Positions 1 through 12,064 are shown, counted from the first letter of the stretch. The stretch: DNA of 64,000 nucleotides from Lunularia cruciata (GCA_948567375.1 OX419755.1:56301001-56365000); one strand, 5' to 3'. The notes: generated from the letters alone by a model not told the origin. Numbers and translations: made by a program.

Positions 1-239
1 TATCCTTGCCAAAGTCACAACAAGGTCATATAGCAGTTGTGGTGTTTTTTGACAAGCTTAATAATCAAATCTCTCTTAGTTGATTCATCCATTCCTCAGG
101 CTACTAGAGCATGTTTTGCTCTTGCTCCGACAAGGATGCATGCTCTTAGATCCTAGCTTGACAATGCATTAGGGAATTTCAACTTGTACCAACCACTTTC
201 TATATAGTAATAAGGTTCCGTCTAGGTTTTGTCCACCCA

Positions 240-780
240 TCTACATCTTTGTTACTCACTTGTGAGTGTGGTTCTACACTAGATGCAGCAATGGTCCATG
301 TGATGCGGTGTCCTTTTGAAGGATAGAGAATAGCTACCCATAATGCCATCAAGGATATAGTGTTTGCTATGATACAATAGAGTGGATACCTTGCTTGGAG
401 GGAGAGTTTGTATGCTTTGTAGACAACATGTATCAAGGCATACTTATACTTAGTCCGAGATGTCAAGGTGATAATGGCAGATGTTGTGGTTACACATCTT
501 ATGGGTGATGTAATTTTTGAAAGAGTGATTAATCATCCTCTTGGATGGATGGAAAGTGGAGTAGCAACACACAAGTTCTCCAAGTATGGGAGTAGGCAAC
601 AAGTTCACCTCTTTATTCCTCTAGCCTTGGAGTTATATGGAGCAATGGACACAATGTTTGACACATTTGTCAAGGAGTGCACAAGAGTTTATCATATGAG
701 ACATCAAGAAGTAGTACTCTCACTCTCATACTTTGTAGACCAATGCTCTACAAAGAGCATTGGTTTGTGCAATCCATAAG
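240..780 (+). pseudogene. Decayed C-terminal part of a non-LTR retroelement polyprotein
   Basis: The longest open stretch (468-779, 103 codons) reads like the region after the reverse transcriptase in LINE-like elements with a restriction-like endonuclease. It has a D-x-x-VTH strand, then HKFSKYG, then the run IPLALELYGAMD followed by a helix ending in a Cys. Around 300-430 the other frames give pieces resembling the preceding His/Asn-Ala-x-x-D helix, broken by stops. No RT core, start or poly(A) tail can be assigned, so this is a 3' relic. The family call rests on remembered motif order only, and an unrelated decayed ORF is possible. Confidence 0.35.
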
Positions 781-877
781 AGATCAATCACACTAGGTGA
801 TGCTTCTTTGGATGCTCCAATAGTTTGTCAATCTTACAACTTGCATAGCTTGAATATCTTATATGTGGTAGGGCAGA

Positions 878-990
878 TTTCTCATATTGATACTATTGGG
901 GCCTAACCTCATTTTACCTCTTTTATGTCTCCCTTGTATGGCTTGATGGGGTCTTCCTATCCTTCATGTGTTCTACGTGGTCACCTTTCT
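878..990 (+). repeat. Dispersed repeat, copy 1
   Basis: This segment shares a core (tactattggggcctaacctc, then a T-rich run, then cttgatggggtcttcc) with two copies at 16072-16190 and 16229-16330. The family is not recognised. It is noncoding and could be a short mobile-element end. Confidence 0.6.
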
Positions 991-999
991 CATTTTCTT

Positions 1000-3900
1000 A
1001 TATTGATTGACTATATTAATGATGTTGGGAATTTTTTCTACAAGAGCATATTGAAGTACAAAGATATGTATTTTTTTTAATGATTTTCACATTCATTCCA
1101 AGAAAATATATAATGTGAACATATAAAATTTATGTATGATAAATTTTATATTTTCACATTATAAATATTTGCTTGAATTGAATATGAAATCATAAAAAAA
1201 TTAGGAAAATGCTGAAATTTTCTTACATGTTTTTATGAAAGCTCTTATTCATTTCCAAGTAGATATCATGAGCAAGCTTTGATTAAGTCTATATTTCTCT
1301 AGGTCACACAAATAATTATTTGACTAATGTAGAAGAGTTTACAATATAGGTAATTAAGAGAATGGTACATATACATATGAGAAATACATATGGTCATCTA
1401 TTACCAAGTGCTTCATAAAATATATCTCCTTCTTTTTGTATTTTGGGTCATTTTATGTACTTCTTAAATTTCCTTTCAATTCATAGATAGGTTTTTGTCT
1501 TTCAAACGTATGGAAGATTATAATAGTATATTTAGCAGAGGATGGTAAAAAGGTCTCAAAGATTTCAAGCAATATAATTTGATCATTGACTCACATCTTC
1601 ATATAAGAATTTTACAAGAGAAAAATATATAATTTTTATCTTAGAAAATATATGTGAAATATAAGCTAATTTAACACCTTTTCTCAACCATCAAAACATT
1701 TTCTTATTTTATCAGCATTTTCTTTTAATTTTGAAATGAAAATTTAGATTGAAAGTTTGAAATAAAAAACAAGTTTTGATAAATCTGCTCCAAACTTGCT
1801 TGTTAAGGTTATTCTATCTTCGTGTGCTACTTATGATCTTGAACTTCTCTAGATATTTAATTTTTTTAGCTTTAGCTCCTCTAACAAGCCTAAAGGCATA
1901 GATTATTCACAAAAGATTTTGATGAAGATTAAAATTTTTCTAGCCTTTATTATATGTTGCACCAAATCATAAATCTATGTTTTATAATAATGTGGATCTT
2001 TTCTCCTTTAATCTAGTGATAATGATATTAGTGATGGAAATTTCATAATTTCCAAGGTTGGAGGATGATTTCAAATTGGTGAAGGAGCTTTATTATTCAT
2101 TGGGAGGATATATATCCCAATATTAGTATAAGAGGAAAACCGCTTGTTTTGTAATTCTATATAGATTGTAGCTATTTTACTATGAAGTATATTTAATAAT
2201 TTAATTTTGAATGAAAGAAGTAAGTGTTCAACACAAAAGATGTAGAACTAGAGTTTGCAATTGGTAATTTCATATATTATCAATTTAAATAAGACTATAT
2301 ATATGATGTATTGTTAATAATTAGCATAAATTTTTTGTTTTGAGTACATGATTTCTGGAAAACTCTAATAATGTGAATGCTTTAATATCAATATTTTAAT
2401 TATATCTTATAATGGATATTATCACACAAACACACATTGTTTACTTGATTATTTATTTAGTTTGAGAATTATTAACTCCTTGTTTTACCTTCAATTTAAT
2501 ATTTTATTTCCAATCTTTTGAAATCTGATATAACAGTGAAACTTGCCAAACAGGAACCAGTGAGTAAATAAGTAATGGCTCCTTCCCTACTTTAACACTG
2601 TTTAATTAAGCATGGCTTGATTACTAAACATAATATTATAAATATATTAAAAAATAATATTTTTTGACTTTTTTACTTGTAGTAATTTCAATATGTCACA
2701 TTGAAACCTATTTATAAGCATTTTGAAATAAGTCCCGTGGCCTCTGTATAAATTATCGATTTTATTAGTATTTGAAGAAAATATGTCAAACATTATGATG
2801 TAAATGCTTGAAACCAAATAGAATTATGCTACCATGAGGACGGCACTATTCCACAGAGTACAAAGGATGGAGATGGGTCAGATGGGTTGTTAGAGAGAAT
2901 GTTTGAACATAATTTGGGAAGATCTGATTTATATTTTCTCACAAGTTGAGGATAATTTCGATCTATGATGATGACGGAAAACTTGTTCATTCATAAAAGA
3001 AGGGATACATATATCCTCCGTTCTTCGAACTGCTTCTGCTCTCATGTCTGAATATATATCTCTAAAACCATACTGTTGTTTGGGAGTCCTTCTTGACTTC
3101 TGAATTCATATATATACTGTGTACTTCACCTTCATTCACTTCAACTTGCTTTTCCCGCTTCAGTTGACTCATCCCCTTCCCGTGCAGCACTGAAGTTTTC
3201 TTGCTCCACTCTTGTATCACTAACGAACCTTTGCTGAACCTCATTATGTGTCTTGGACTTTCTTTCTACTAATAAATGTTTGTGATTTCAGAGATCCATC
3301 ATATATGTCTCTATTTCTTCCCTCATCTTATTCATGTGTATTCTTTTCTTTTTGGACTGATCCTCATTATAAGGGTTAAGACTCCATCGCTTAAATGCTT
3401 GCCCTTGCTTTCCACACTTCCACCTCTGTTCCTTTTGACATTCCAGTTACTTTTGAGCGGCACTTTAGGGAAGCAACCGGTATGAGGGGTACTGACAATT
3501 GCTCAGCTACTTCGGCACTGCATGAGGCACTGATGAGATCGCAGGTGTTTTCGTGAAGGTTTACTATGGTTCTGCTTCCCCTTTGCTGTTTAGAGTCTAA
3601 GGACTCAAGCGTCCATAGCGCTTGTTGTGATATACTTTATATCCTGTCCTTTTTTGCGTCGCTCTCGTTACCCTGTTAAGCTTTGACATGTTTTTGCAGC
3701 CACACCATCCTATAACTCTCGAATTGTTCCACTCCTCCATTCCTCCGCTAATTCCCTCCCTATTATTTGTCCTTCGCTCTTTGCCTGATTCATGGGACCT
3801 CTTGTGTACTCTTGTGTACACCGTGTTCCTACCCAAGTTTTTTATTTTTATCGTTCATGCACTGCTTACCTGCGGTCTTTTACATAGCGTTATCTATTTC

Positions 3901-4380
3901 TCGCAGTTGTTTGCATAGAGTTCTCAATTTCATGGTGGTTTACTAATCTGTTAGCCATATGTTATTCTCAACTTGTTTCAATTATGGCTTTGCTTCAAGT
4001 TATATTCGATGCATTCTACCTTATGGATTTCTCACTATTCTAGCATTGTCAATTATGTACATTTTGCTTATCGATCATATGCATTCCCATACCGGCATCT
4101 GTCTCGTATACCTATACATCACTAAAACGTTTCCATATATCATGCCTGTAACTAATACCTTAACCTTAGCCATACACGAGATTCATTAGCACCATTATTT
4201 GGAAAATAATTCCTGTCGTGTCTTTTATACAAAAGCTTAGTGCGTAAAGAGAAAGTCTAAATCTTCAAAATGGTTCTTTTAGATGAAAATAGATCGATCG
4301 GTAGTATTTCTCTCGTCCCTCGTCAACGCTTATGAATGCACCTGCAACTAAAATAAGATTAAGATTTGCTCTTTTCTAAA
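1000..4380. other. AT-rich intergenic stretch with no recognisable gene
   Basis: The sequence is AT-rich to about 2.9 kb and then mixed. Short open frames at 3062-3244, 3276-3485, 3597-3918 and 3959-4189 have no family motifs, low-complexity hydrophobic composition and no companions in phase. No RNA gene or clear mobile element was seen. Confidence 0.5.
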
Positions 4381-6072
4381 TCATATGCGGAAACCAGAGA
4401 GAACAAGAAGAAGGAGAGGAGTCCTTTTCCGTTAGTCAAAGTACTAGACTAATTGAAGATTAAGTCTGATTACTCAATGAGAGAGTGACAGTGATCAGTA
4501 ATCTGCAGCATTGGTTCGGAAGGGTTCCGAACGACTGGAATTGGAGGAGCTGATGAGTTTGTTCCTTCATGGCAACAGGATTTAGCTGAGCGGAAACACA
4601 AGGAAGCTGAGGCTCGCTCTGCCTTCGTCATTCTGCTCGATCAGCAGAATGGCGAAGAAGACATGTTGAGGGGGATCTGGGGTTTTCCTCTCGCGTTTTC
4701 CATGCGCTTCGGCTGATGAGAAAATTTGGAGATTGTGGCTCGCAGTATGCGGTCGTTTTTTGGCAGATTCGAACTGAAACAATTTGGAGTTTTGATGAGT
4801 TTCCAATCTTGATCGCGAATGATCGGATTTGTCAAGTGGAGTCGTAATGGTGAATAGTTCCAATGTGGATTGCAGCGTGTGTGTTGTAGGAGGAGAAGTT
4901 TGAGGTGATTTTGAACTTTACCATCCTGTCTAGGACCTTCACCTCAATTTCCATCTCTTCTCGTCATGCACTTGATTCTATGTTTGACCGCTATCTGCGG
5001 TTTAAAATTTGAAGCGATTGTGGAAGGCCATCAGAGTGAATTCTGTTCCAAGTAGTGTCAGTTCTGTGGAAGACATTCTTCCAGTGGTAGGTGGTAACTG
5101 TCGTGAATTTATAGAGAGCCAGATGCTGCCACAAAATGCAAAGTCTCGTGATCACCAGTCTACTGCGACGGAACCCACGATCGCCAGGTTGCAGGTTAGT
5201 GAAGAATGAGTTTTTCTACTTCTCTTGAAGGTTCAGATGGAGCAGCAATTAAGTATTTGTTGGATACGAGAACTTCTTGATTTCCCATTCATGCAAAGTT
5301 CTAAGTAACTCAATGTGCAATTCATAATTGCAGACATTCTTCAGCTCTTATATTTGCTAGTTGCCGTCCATATGAATTTTCGGGGCAGCGTGCTGTTGAG
5401 ATAAAGAATATTGGTGAGTATAATCTGCAAGTCATTATGTCCCCTTTTTCGCCTTTCCTCCGTTCTGGTATTAGCTAACAACTCGCTTTTGAGAGATAAC
5501 AGCTCACTTCTCGGAGCTCTGACAGGAAATATTATTTATTACTTGTATGCTGTAGTTGGTGGCAGGTGGAAGTGTGTTTCAGAATTGGACGAATTGGTAG
5601 ATCCATGGATTGGAGAGAGGTTTATGAGAGTGCTCAACACCTCGCCATCAGAAGAATCGCCAGAGGTATGTGAACTTCCTCTTGATCAAGAATGACATGG
5701 GGTTCCATTTTTCGTATTTCTATAGCTCTCAGAACGCCTTCTCAAGTCTTGATTCTGTACCTGCTGTGCTGTTTCCCTGAGGGTTACATACAAGACTCCA
5801 CAAGTAGGGAAAACGAAAAAATGAATGTGTGCATCCAAAAATTACGACGTGTCACTTGCGTTTCATGTTCAGAAACCCCAAGCAACCTCTATACAAGATG
5901 GTAAACAAAGTGTCTAGCTCGCCAAGCCTCTGAAACTTCCCACTAGATGGTTGCCTCATACCGTTTCAAGAGAACAGTGTTCATATAGTGAACGGATCTG
6001 CTTCTGTGAAGAGTTCTACCAGATTTCTGATGATGTCCAAATTGTCTTGGATGCCGGAAATTTGCTTTACAG
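4381..6072 (+). other. Exon-like segments upstream of the PPR gene, not assembled
   Basis: Several segments look exonic but could not be chained into one frame. One (about 4539-4721) reads DEFVPSWQQDLAERKHKEAE. One (4987-5193) ends at a donor (cag/gttagt). One (5334-5413) has an acceptor (ttgcag) and donor gtgagt. One (5567-5664) has acceptor ggcag and donor gtatgt, and reads LDELVDPWIGERFMRVLNTS in a frame ending in phase 0. Candidate 5' exons may therefore exist for the transcript that continues at 6073. The product is not recognised, and part of this may be 5' UTR or a decayed gene. Confidence 0.3.
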
Positions 6073-6795
6073 GCTTTCTCTCAGAATCTGAAGTCGTGCC
6101 CCAAGTGCCACAATCCTTTTAAAAAGCCTGAAAGGTATGCTTGAGATTTTTCTAGCCCAACTCCTTAATTATTTATTGTGATTGGCTTTCCACTTACGGG
6201 ATGATTAGTACATGTAGAAGTGCTTTAGCAACTGGTAACTTTTTCCGCAGATGATATTTCTTCTTGCTTCTTCGCCTGACATCGGAAACCTTAAGTCAGA
6301 CATCGTTTGGAATTTCACAGATATCTACTGTACGGAAATGTGCCTTCGAAAGTAGCTCACGCATTAAGACAACTGAAGGTGTGCTCCCCCTGATCCAAGT
6401 TGGTTGTATGACCATGTTCCGAGTGGGTTGATGGACATTATTAGCTCGTTGCACATCCTGCTAACTCAAAGAAGGCTTTGCTTCATGGTATCTGCACTGT
6501 CTATGGATCTTACAGTGGCTACCTCTGCATGCTTTTAGGTAGCAGATATATTTACAAGGCTTGTCCAGCGAGTGTCACCAAAGAGCTATGACCAACATGA
6601 AGCGCAAATATCCGCAACCAAAAGATTTCTCGAAATTTTTTCTGGAGACCAGGTATTGGTCCTGATGTTGCTGTGTAGGTTTCCAATCTCGACCTGTCCC
6701 GGCGTCTTCAGCTGCAATGTTTCTCGTCTGGAATACTAACAATATCAAACATCCAGTTGATGGCTTTTCCGATGTCACAAGATAGTTTGGGAAAT
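6073..6795 (+). CDS. Upstream exons in phase with the PPR exon (6073-6134, 6321-6378, 6539-6652, 6757-6795)
   Basis: Four short stop-free exons with GT-AG borders join without a phase break: 62+58 bp, 114 bp and 39 bp. They run straight into the frame of the large PPR exon at 6968. The introns are 186, 160, 104 and 172 bp, and the 104-bp one has a perfect tactaac branch site 16 nt before its acceptor. The encoded stretch of about 91 codons contains a CPKCHNPFKKPER segment (a CxxC pair) and a basic helical region (VADIFTRLVQRV). It has no PPR motif and no family I recognise. It may be a noncanonical N-terminus, or the end of another gene spliced onto the PPR exon. The 5' end is unresolved. Confidence 0.5.
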
Positions 6796-6967
6796 GTGAG
6801 TTAAGGCTGAACTAAATGCGTTTTGGCTGTTGAGGATCAGTGGATTCGACTTCTCACCACCCTGGACATGGGATATAGGTAGATTCTAATTTCTTCACAT
6901 CGTCGGTTAGTTTTGGGCAATTGGTTAGAAAGTCCTGGTTTCCTCTTTTGATATTTCTCATCCTCAG

Positions 6968-9088
6968 TCGCAGATCCAGGATTGTGGACGGATCTTACAA
7001 TCTGAAGACTTGAATGTCGGAACCAGTGGTTTGATCGAAAAGCCTTCCATGAAGGGTTGCAAAAGACTGAAACGCGGGACTTCTGAAGTTCAAAGTCGTT
7101 CAACGGAAGACAACGCTACTGTAAGTTTAGACGCTGTTCGTGGGGTGATGAGACAACAAAATCCGGAAATTTCCTTCCACAAAGGAGGAGGGAAAGTGCG
7201 GACAAGATTAACAACGTCGTACGTAGTCCAGATGCTGCAGCTTCACAAGGACCCGACCCTGGCTCTTAGTTTCTTCAATTGGGCTGGACGGCAAAAAGGA
7301 TACAAGCATAGTTCCACCACGTACATCGTACTTATTAAAATTATGAGTCCACATAGGATGTCCATCCAGTTAAAGAACTTGAAGAAGCAAGTAGAGTTTA
7401 AGGGTTTAAGATCTTCCACCGGTTTACTCAAGGCTTTTGCGGCTGCTTTTAGTCAAGGTGGACTTGTCGAAGAAACTATTGATTGCCTAAATCAACTGGA
7501 GCAGCTTGGATATCCGCCCAGATCACCACTGTACAACACTGTCATCCACACGCTCGTGGAAGCAGGCTATCTTGATGGAGCTCACCTTCTTTACAGGCGA
7601 ATGGTAGACGCTGGTTGCCGTCCAAATTCGTACACATTCAACAACCTTCTCAACGGCTATGGCAGGAGCAGCAATCTCTTGGGCATGAATAGAGTCTTTG
7701 AAGAGATGAAGCAACAGTCGTGCGAACCAACCGTGGTGACAATTGGCATAATCCTCAATGTTCTTTGCAAAGCAGGAGAGCTTGATGAAGCCTGGAACGT
7801 ATTTGCTTCACACAAGAATATAGCAAATTTGGTTGTCTACAACACGATGCTTCATGGTCTCTGCAAGGTAGGCCACATTGAGCAAGCTCTGGATCTTTTT
7901 GAAGAAATGAAGAAGAAGATGTTACGTCTCCAAACTGCTACTTTCAACATCCTTATACATGGTCTTGGCCTTGGGAATAGAATCAAAGATGTTATTCAGC
8001 TTTTCGAAAGCATGGCTGATTATGATGTGGTTCCGGACGTCCTCACGTATAATGTGACACTCAGAGTTCTCGCTAAACGAGGTTGGTTCCATGAGGCTTC
8101 CAGGATTTTTGCAGACATGGCGAAGAGAAACGTAGGTCCTGATGTGGTCACTTATGGCACGCTCATCGAGGGATTTTGCAAAATTGGTGATCTTGATTCA
8201 GCTTGTGAGCTGTTCTGTACAATGCAGGCGAGTGGCCTGGTTAGTAAAACATTCACATATCCGGATGCTCCGTATCGTGAGAAACGAGTAGATGATGTAG
8301 GTTCCGTATCTCATGCGAGCAGGTCAAGTGGATGTCTGTCAGCCAAGGTGGTATGCACTACTTTGTGCACTTATTTGCTTAGAGCTGGACGTCTTGATGG
8401 AGCCCAAGAGCTATTTGGCGAGATTGCGGAAGTGGATCCTGGGTTTTATTTGCGTGCGTACAACGCTGCAATTCATGGGCTCGGAAAGTCAGGTGACATA
8501 GACAAGGCATGGAAACTATTCCAAAGTATGGTAGGACATGGGTGTAAGCCAGATGTGGTTACATACAACACTCTTATATCATTTCTTGGCAAGTCCAATG
8601 AGGTTGACAGAGCTTGCGAGTTGTTTCTATACATGCAAGTTTCAGGTCACAAGCCCGACGTAGTAACGTGCACCACCCTTGTTGATGCGCTATGCAAGTC
8701 TGGTAGAACAGAAAGAGCCCTTCATCTCTTTGAAGAGATGCATGACCAGGGTATCTCTCCAAATGTCATTACCTATCATTCCCTGTTTGATGGACTTTGC
8801 AAGGAAGGTCAGCTCCCAAGGGCCCACGTGCTCTACAAGAGAATGATCGCAGAGGGGTGCTTACCTAATGAAGTCATGTATCGCAGTTTGATCCGTCAGT
8901 TTAGCAGCTGTCGCCACTTAGTCATTGATTCATATCGCTTATACAAAGAAATGATAGAGAAGGGCTATCCCTGTGATTCTTTGACATTGTACATTCTTAC
9001 TAGATCCCTTAGAAAAGCAGGCAAGACCGATGAGGCCCTTGTTGTTCTTTCTAAACTGCAACCTAAAAGAGACCGTTTAACTTTTTAA
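6968..9088 (+). CDS. P-class pentatricopeptide repeat protein (large 3' exon)
   Basis: PPR proteins bind organellar RNA and act in its splicing, editing, stabilisation or translation. This exon is open from a good acceptor (ttctcatcctcag at 6967) to the TAA at 9088. The first in-frame ATG is at 7049, giving 679 residues. An out-of-frame ATG at 7014 opens a six-codon uORF ending at 7034. The N-terminal part has the usual P-class lead-in (ALSFFNWAGRQKGY). About 13 repeats of roughly 35 residues follow, e.g. VTYNTLISFLGKSNEVDRA and VTYGTLIEGFCKIGDLDSA. One repeat near residues 415-445 (8250-8345) is degenerate. There is no E, E+ or DYW extension, so an editing deaminase role is unlikely. No clear transit peptide follows the 7049 ATG, so targeting may depend on upstream exons. 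The ortholog is not assigned. Confidence 0.9.
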   Translation, partial: SQIQDCGRILQSEDLNVGTSGLIEKPSMKGCKRLKRGTSEVQSRSTEDNATVSLDAVRGVMRQQNPEISFHKGGGKVRTRLTTSYVVQMLQLHKDPTLALSFFNWAGRQKGYKHSSTTYIVLIKIMSPHRMSIQLKNLKKQVEFKGLRSSTGLLKAFAAAFSQGGLVEETIDCLNQLEQLGYPPRSPLYNTVIHTLVEAGYLDGAHLLYRRMVDAGCRPNSYTFNNLLNGYGRSSNLLGMNRVFEEMKQQSCEPTVVTIGIILNVLCKAGELDEAWNVFASHKNIANLVVYNTMLHGLCKVGHIEQALDLFEEMKKKMLRLQTATFNILIHGLGLGNRIKDVIQLFESMADYDVVPDVLTYNVTLRVLAKRGWFHEASRIFADMAKRNVGPDVVTYGTLIEGFCKIGDLDSACELFCTMQASGLVSKTFTYPDAPYREKRVDDVGSVSHASRSSGCLSAKVVCTTLCTYLLRAGRLDGAQELFGEIAEVDPGFYLRAYNAAIHGLGKSGDIDKAWKLFQSMVGHGCKPDVVTYNTLISFLGKSNEVDRACELFLYMQVSGHKPDVVTCTTLVDALCKSGRTERALHLFEEMHDQGISPNVITYHSLFDGLCKEGQLPRAHVLYKRMIAEGCLPNEVMYRSLIRQFSSCRHLVIDSYRLYKEMIEKGYPCDSLTLYILTRSLRKAGKTDEALVVLSKLQPKRDRLTF

Positions 9089-10964
9089 TTTTGTCATGGA
9101 CCTGCTTCGTACCTGAGCTGTTGACTTCAGAAATCGTCTCTTCTTTCACTGGATGGCCTGGAAGAGTGAACACGTGGTTCAGGCCTTGAATGGGCTTGGC
9201 AAGTCCTCGATATCATGAATGGCTTGCTCTTTGCACAATTGGTCGCAGTGAAAGGAAGGACCAACGCAACTAAAGGTTGTATAGAACCCGACTTTTATCC
9301 CCGTTGTTTATTGTCAAAGTGAAATAAACTGTGTAAACTGACCACTCCTCGCTTTATCCGTTCGTTTCGGCAACCAATTCACGAGTCCATTTCTCTTTGC
9401 TCTGTCCTTGACGGAGTTAGCTATGGCTTATTGCGAGCTCAACTTGTTGGTTTTAAGGGATCTCAAGTTTGTGAGGCATCATTTCTATTCCTTTATTAGT
9501 TTTCAATAAAGTGCATTTTATGGTCCTGATAAGTACAAACTTGTTTGCATATCCTCACATCTTTTATTTTCTCCTCAATATGGCAGCAGAGTATTTCTTC
9601 GCTGATGGAACATTTTCAAGGAAACTTCGTTTCGGGGTTACGAAGTATGAACCATGATCTCCTGGAATGTCTGGAGACTTGTGCTCTTGCAGACGCGCTA
9701 GTGAGCTCTTGGTAAGTTGTGAATCTTGCTATGGTGCTCACAGGTCGTTCTGTTCAGCTATCTTGCATGTTCTACAGTAGACTCGGGCTGTCATTCCTGG
9801 ATGTAGATCCCCGTTCTTCGAAATACCATCGTTTCCAATATCTCAGTGAGAGTTTTCGTTGAAGTTTGGAAGTGAAGCTTCCTTGATGTACTCAATGTGC
9901 GTCTAGTGATCGTTCCGATCCGAGACAGATGCAGTATGCACTTGATACCATTCATAAGTAGGCTGCGCAATAATACTTACTCCATGTGCTGCTTAAACGT
10001 ATTGATTTGCTGCAGGATTAATTGAAGCTATCTTCAACCCAACAGGATGTCAATTAGCAGTTGAATTTGAGTAAACTATTTCGGCCATTCAGTCATCTAC
10101 ATGGAAACCATAGCAGTCTTTGTACCGTGGAGTGAAGCTTTGAAAGCGGCTTTGTGTTTTGGTGGGGTCTATTTTCATCCGGTCGAGTTTCGGCTCTACT
10201 TCCCCGAGGTGAGGTGCAAGCGTAACAAGGGTCTTTGACACTGATGTTCTGGGGACTAGAAGTACAAGGAGTTAAACTTATAAAGTCTTCTGGATCGTTT
10301 GGTTAATTATTGCTAAAATGTTCCGTGTCTTCCCCAACAAAACCAGCAGTGTTATGGTCTTAATGTGGCGCACCAGTTTCTTACTCTTATTGACATCTAC
10401 AAGTGTTAATCTCTACAAAATTGTTCCCAAGCTCTCAACAGACATCTTTCTAACATTTGCTCATGAAAAACTCACCGATGAGAACAGGCCATTCTAAGTT
10501 TTAAAGTTGTAGCATGGTCAACATGCAAGATTCATCGATGTAGAACGAGATTATTATCGTTTACCAAGTAGCCTACATGAACCTCATGGCATTGTGTCCT
10601 ATGTTATAAGTATAACACAACTTGTCGAACAACCTCTTTGCAAGATTCAAGACCGATACCAAGTTACTGCATCTGTACATGATTAGTGCTGTACGTTCAT
10701 CAACTAGTCGAACAATTTCTTTGCGACATCTAGACCATACTAAACTACCAGAATCTGTACAGGCTTAGTGCTGTATCTTCATCTGTTCAGACGGTCGGAT
10801 ACAACACAACTCGATTTGGTGTCCGAACTTAAAGTAGCCAAAGATGGCAATCACTTTGGTAATCCTTGGACGTCTTTGGCACTAAACACAGGAGGCAAGA
10901 TTGATTTCGTCAATCATTATAATCTGTTGATAATCGCCAATTCCATAATAGGAATCAGTTAAAT
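9089..10964. other. Region 3' of the PPR gene, no gene seen
   Basis: No open frame with family motifs was found. The first few hundred bases are probably 3' UTR (aataaa-like sequences near 9323 and 9504). The stretch includes the tandem duplication at 10618-10782. Confidence 0.4.
10618..10782 (+). repeat. Imperfect tandem duplication, two units of about 82 bp
   Basis: Unit 1 (10618-10700) and unit 2 (10701-10782) both begin caact.gtcgaacaa and both contain tagtgctgta.gttcatc or its close variant near the end. They are diverged and noncoding. Confidence 0.7.
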
Positions 10965-11164
10965 GTGGGTTCTTTCGGCCGTCACAGATTGCATGGACTG
11001 GGGACTCAATATGTGATGATCACCACTGTTCTATTGAAGAGTCTAAAGATCGGCGAGATCCCTAGAAAATCGGCGTGGCAGTCCTCTCTACCGTCGTCGG
11101 GCAGAACTTCTAATCGGCCCTGTGGCACTTCTAGCGTATTGAGAGTACGTGGACAAAGGGCTGG

Positions 11165-12064
11165 ATGCGGAGAATGTCTCAAGGAGGAGACGAGCAGCAA
11201 GGAGGGGAAGAAGATCAATCGTTTGTGAAATTGGGGGATAGGAAATTTCAGGATGGGGACTACAAACCAATCATCGAATTTCTCTGGAAGAGACTGGGTA
11301 CATTTGCATCTAGATATCGTTACGGAGTTGGGGAGTATAAAGTGAATTATGATGATATCAATTATGTGGAGTTCTACAATGCTGCCAATTCAACGAAGAT
11401 CAAAATAGGTATCTTTGCAAGGCAGTTCTGGGACTGTATGAATACTCACGGCAAAACTGAAGCATGGATTTCGCGGCATGCGTGGCATCTCGATCTTAAC
11501 TACCTGGAGCCAGACCATAAAGTGCGTTTTGGTGTCACGGCCTACGTAAGTAAGGTTCTTTATAAGAATTTCGAGAATGAGGGCTTTCTATGCACAAACC
11601 TTCGTTTGCTTTACCCGAGCGAACGCTGCGAGTCGTTTGCTGACTCTTACGAACGGTACAAACGTGGTGATGCAAGCGGTGAATTTGAGGCGGAGGATTA
11701 CTTGGCATTCGAAAGGAGAAAATTCTGGAAATTGGTAAAGAGAGGCTCTTTAAATGCAATTGCTGACGATTTTGAAATTTACGAAGTTGACCAAGCATTG
11801 ACAAAGTTGGGAGGCCCCCAACTTGCTGCGAAATTCAACTCTGCTCTCCAGAGCCTCTGGATGCTGCACAAGTTAGCGTTTGCCTTCAAATCGCCATGGA
11901 CAATCTTCCGAGTAGCGAGGAGGGCTGCATGCAACCCTAAATTTACTCGACTTCCTCCAAATCTCAATGGCGTTCAGGAGCTTAGTGTAGCCGTCATGGT
12001 GCACCCCGGTTTTAGGTTACGAAACAACGTGATCCAAGCACAAGTTTATCCCGATCTGAACTAG
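11165..12064 (+). CDS. DUF641 / GIL1-family protein (GRAVITROPIC IN THE LIGHT 1-like), N-terminally short
   Basis: This is an intron-free ORF of 299 residues. The DUF641/GIL1/IRK-interacting family acts in light-dependent loss of gravitropism and related growth signalling in plants. Family landmarks appear in order. A helix FYNAANSTKIKIGIFARQFW comes first, then the conserved RFGVTAYVSKVLYKNFENEGF block (about residues 130-150). Next is SLWMLHKLAFAF (about 230-241), followed by an IFRVARRA strand. The sequence ends with MVHPGFRLRNNVIQAQVYPDLN, matching the family's terminal PGFR-x-G-x-x-VIQ-x-QVY signature. The usual N-terminal coiled coil is absent, and members I know are well over 400 residues. 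Start at 11165 is the first ATG after an in-frame stop at 11132; a second ATG at 11174 is possible. It could be a truncated or retro-copied paralog, but the frame is intact. Confidence 0.75.
   Translation: MRRMSQGGDEQQGGEEDQSFVKLGDRKFQDGDYKPIIEFLWKRLGTFASRYRYGVGEYKVNYDDINYVEFYNAANSTKIKIGIFARQFWDCMNTHGKTEAWISRHAWHLDLNYLEPDHKVRFGVTAYVSKVLYKNFENEGFLCTNLRLLYPSERCESFADSYERYKRGDASGEFEAEDYLAFERRKFWKLVKRGSLNAIADDFEIYEVDQALTKLGGPQLAAKFNSALQSLWMLHKLAFAFKSPWTIFRVARRAACNPKFTRLPPNLNGVQELSVAVMVHPGFRLRNNVIQAQVYPDLN

Noticed and set aside
3597-4189. Cluster of 70-80 codon ORFs on both strands
   Set aside because: Overlapping, motif-free and without splice or promoter context; treated as chance.
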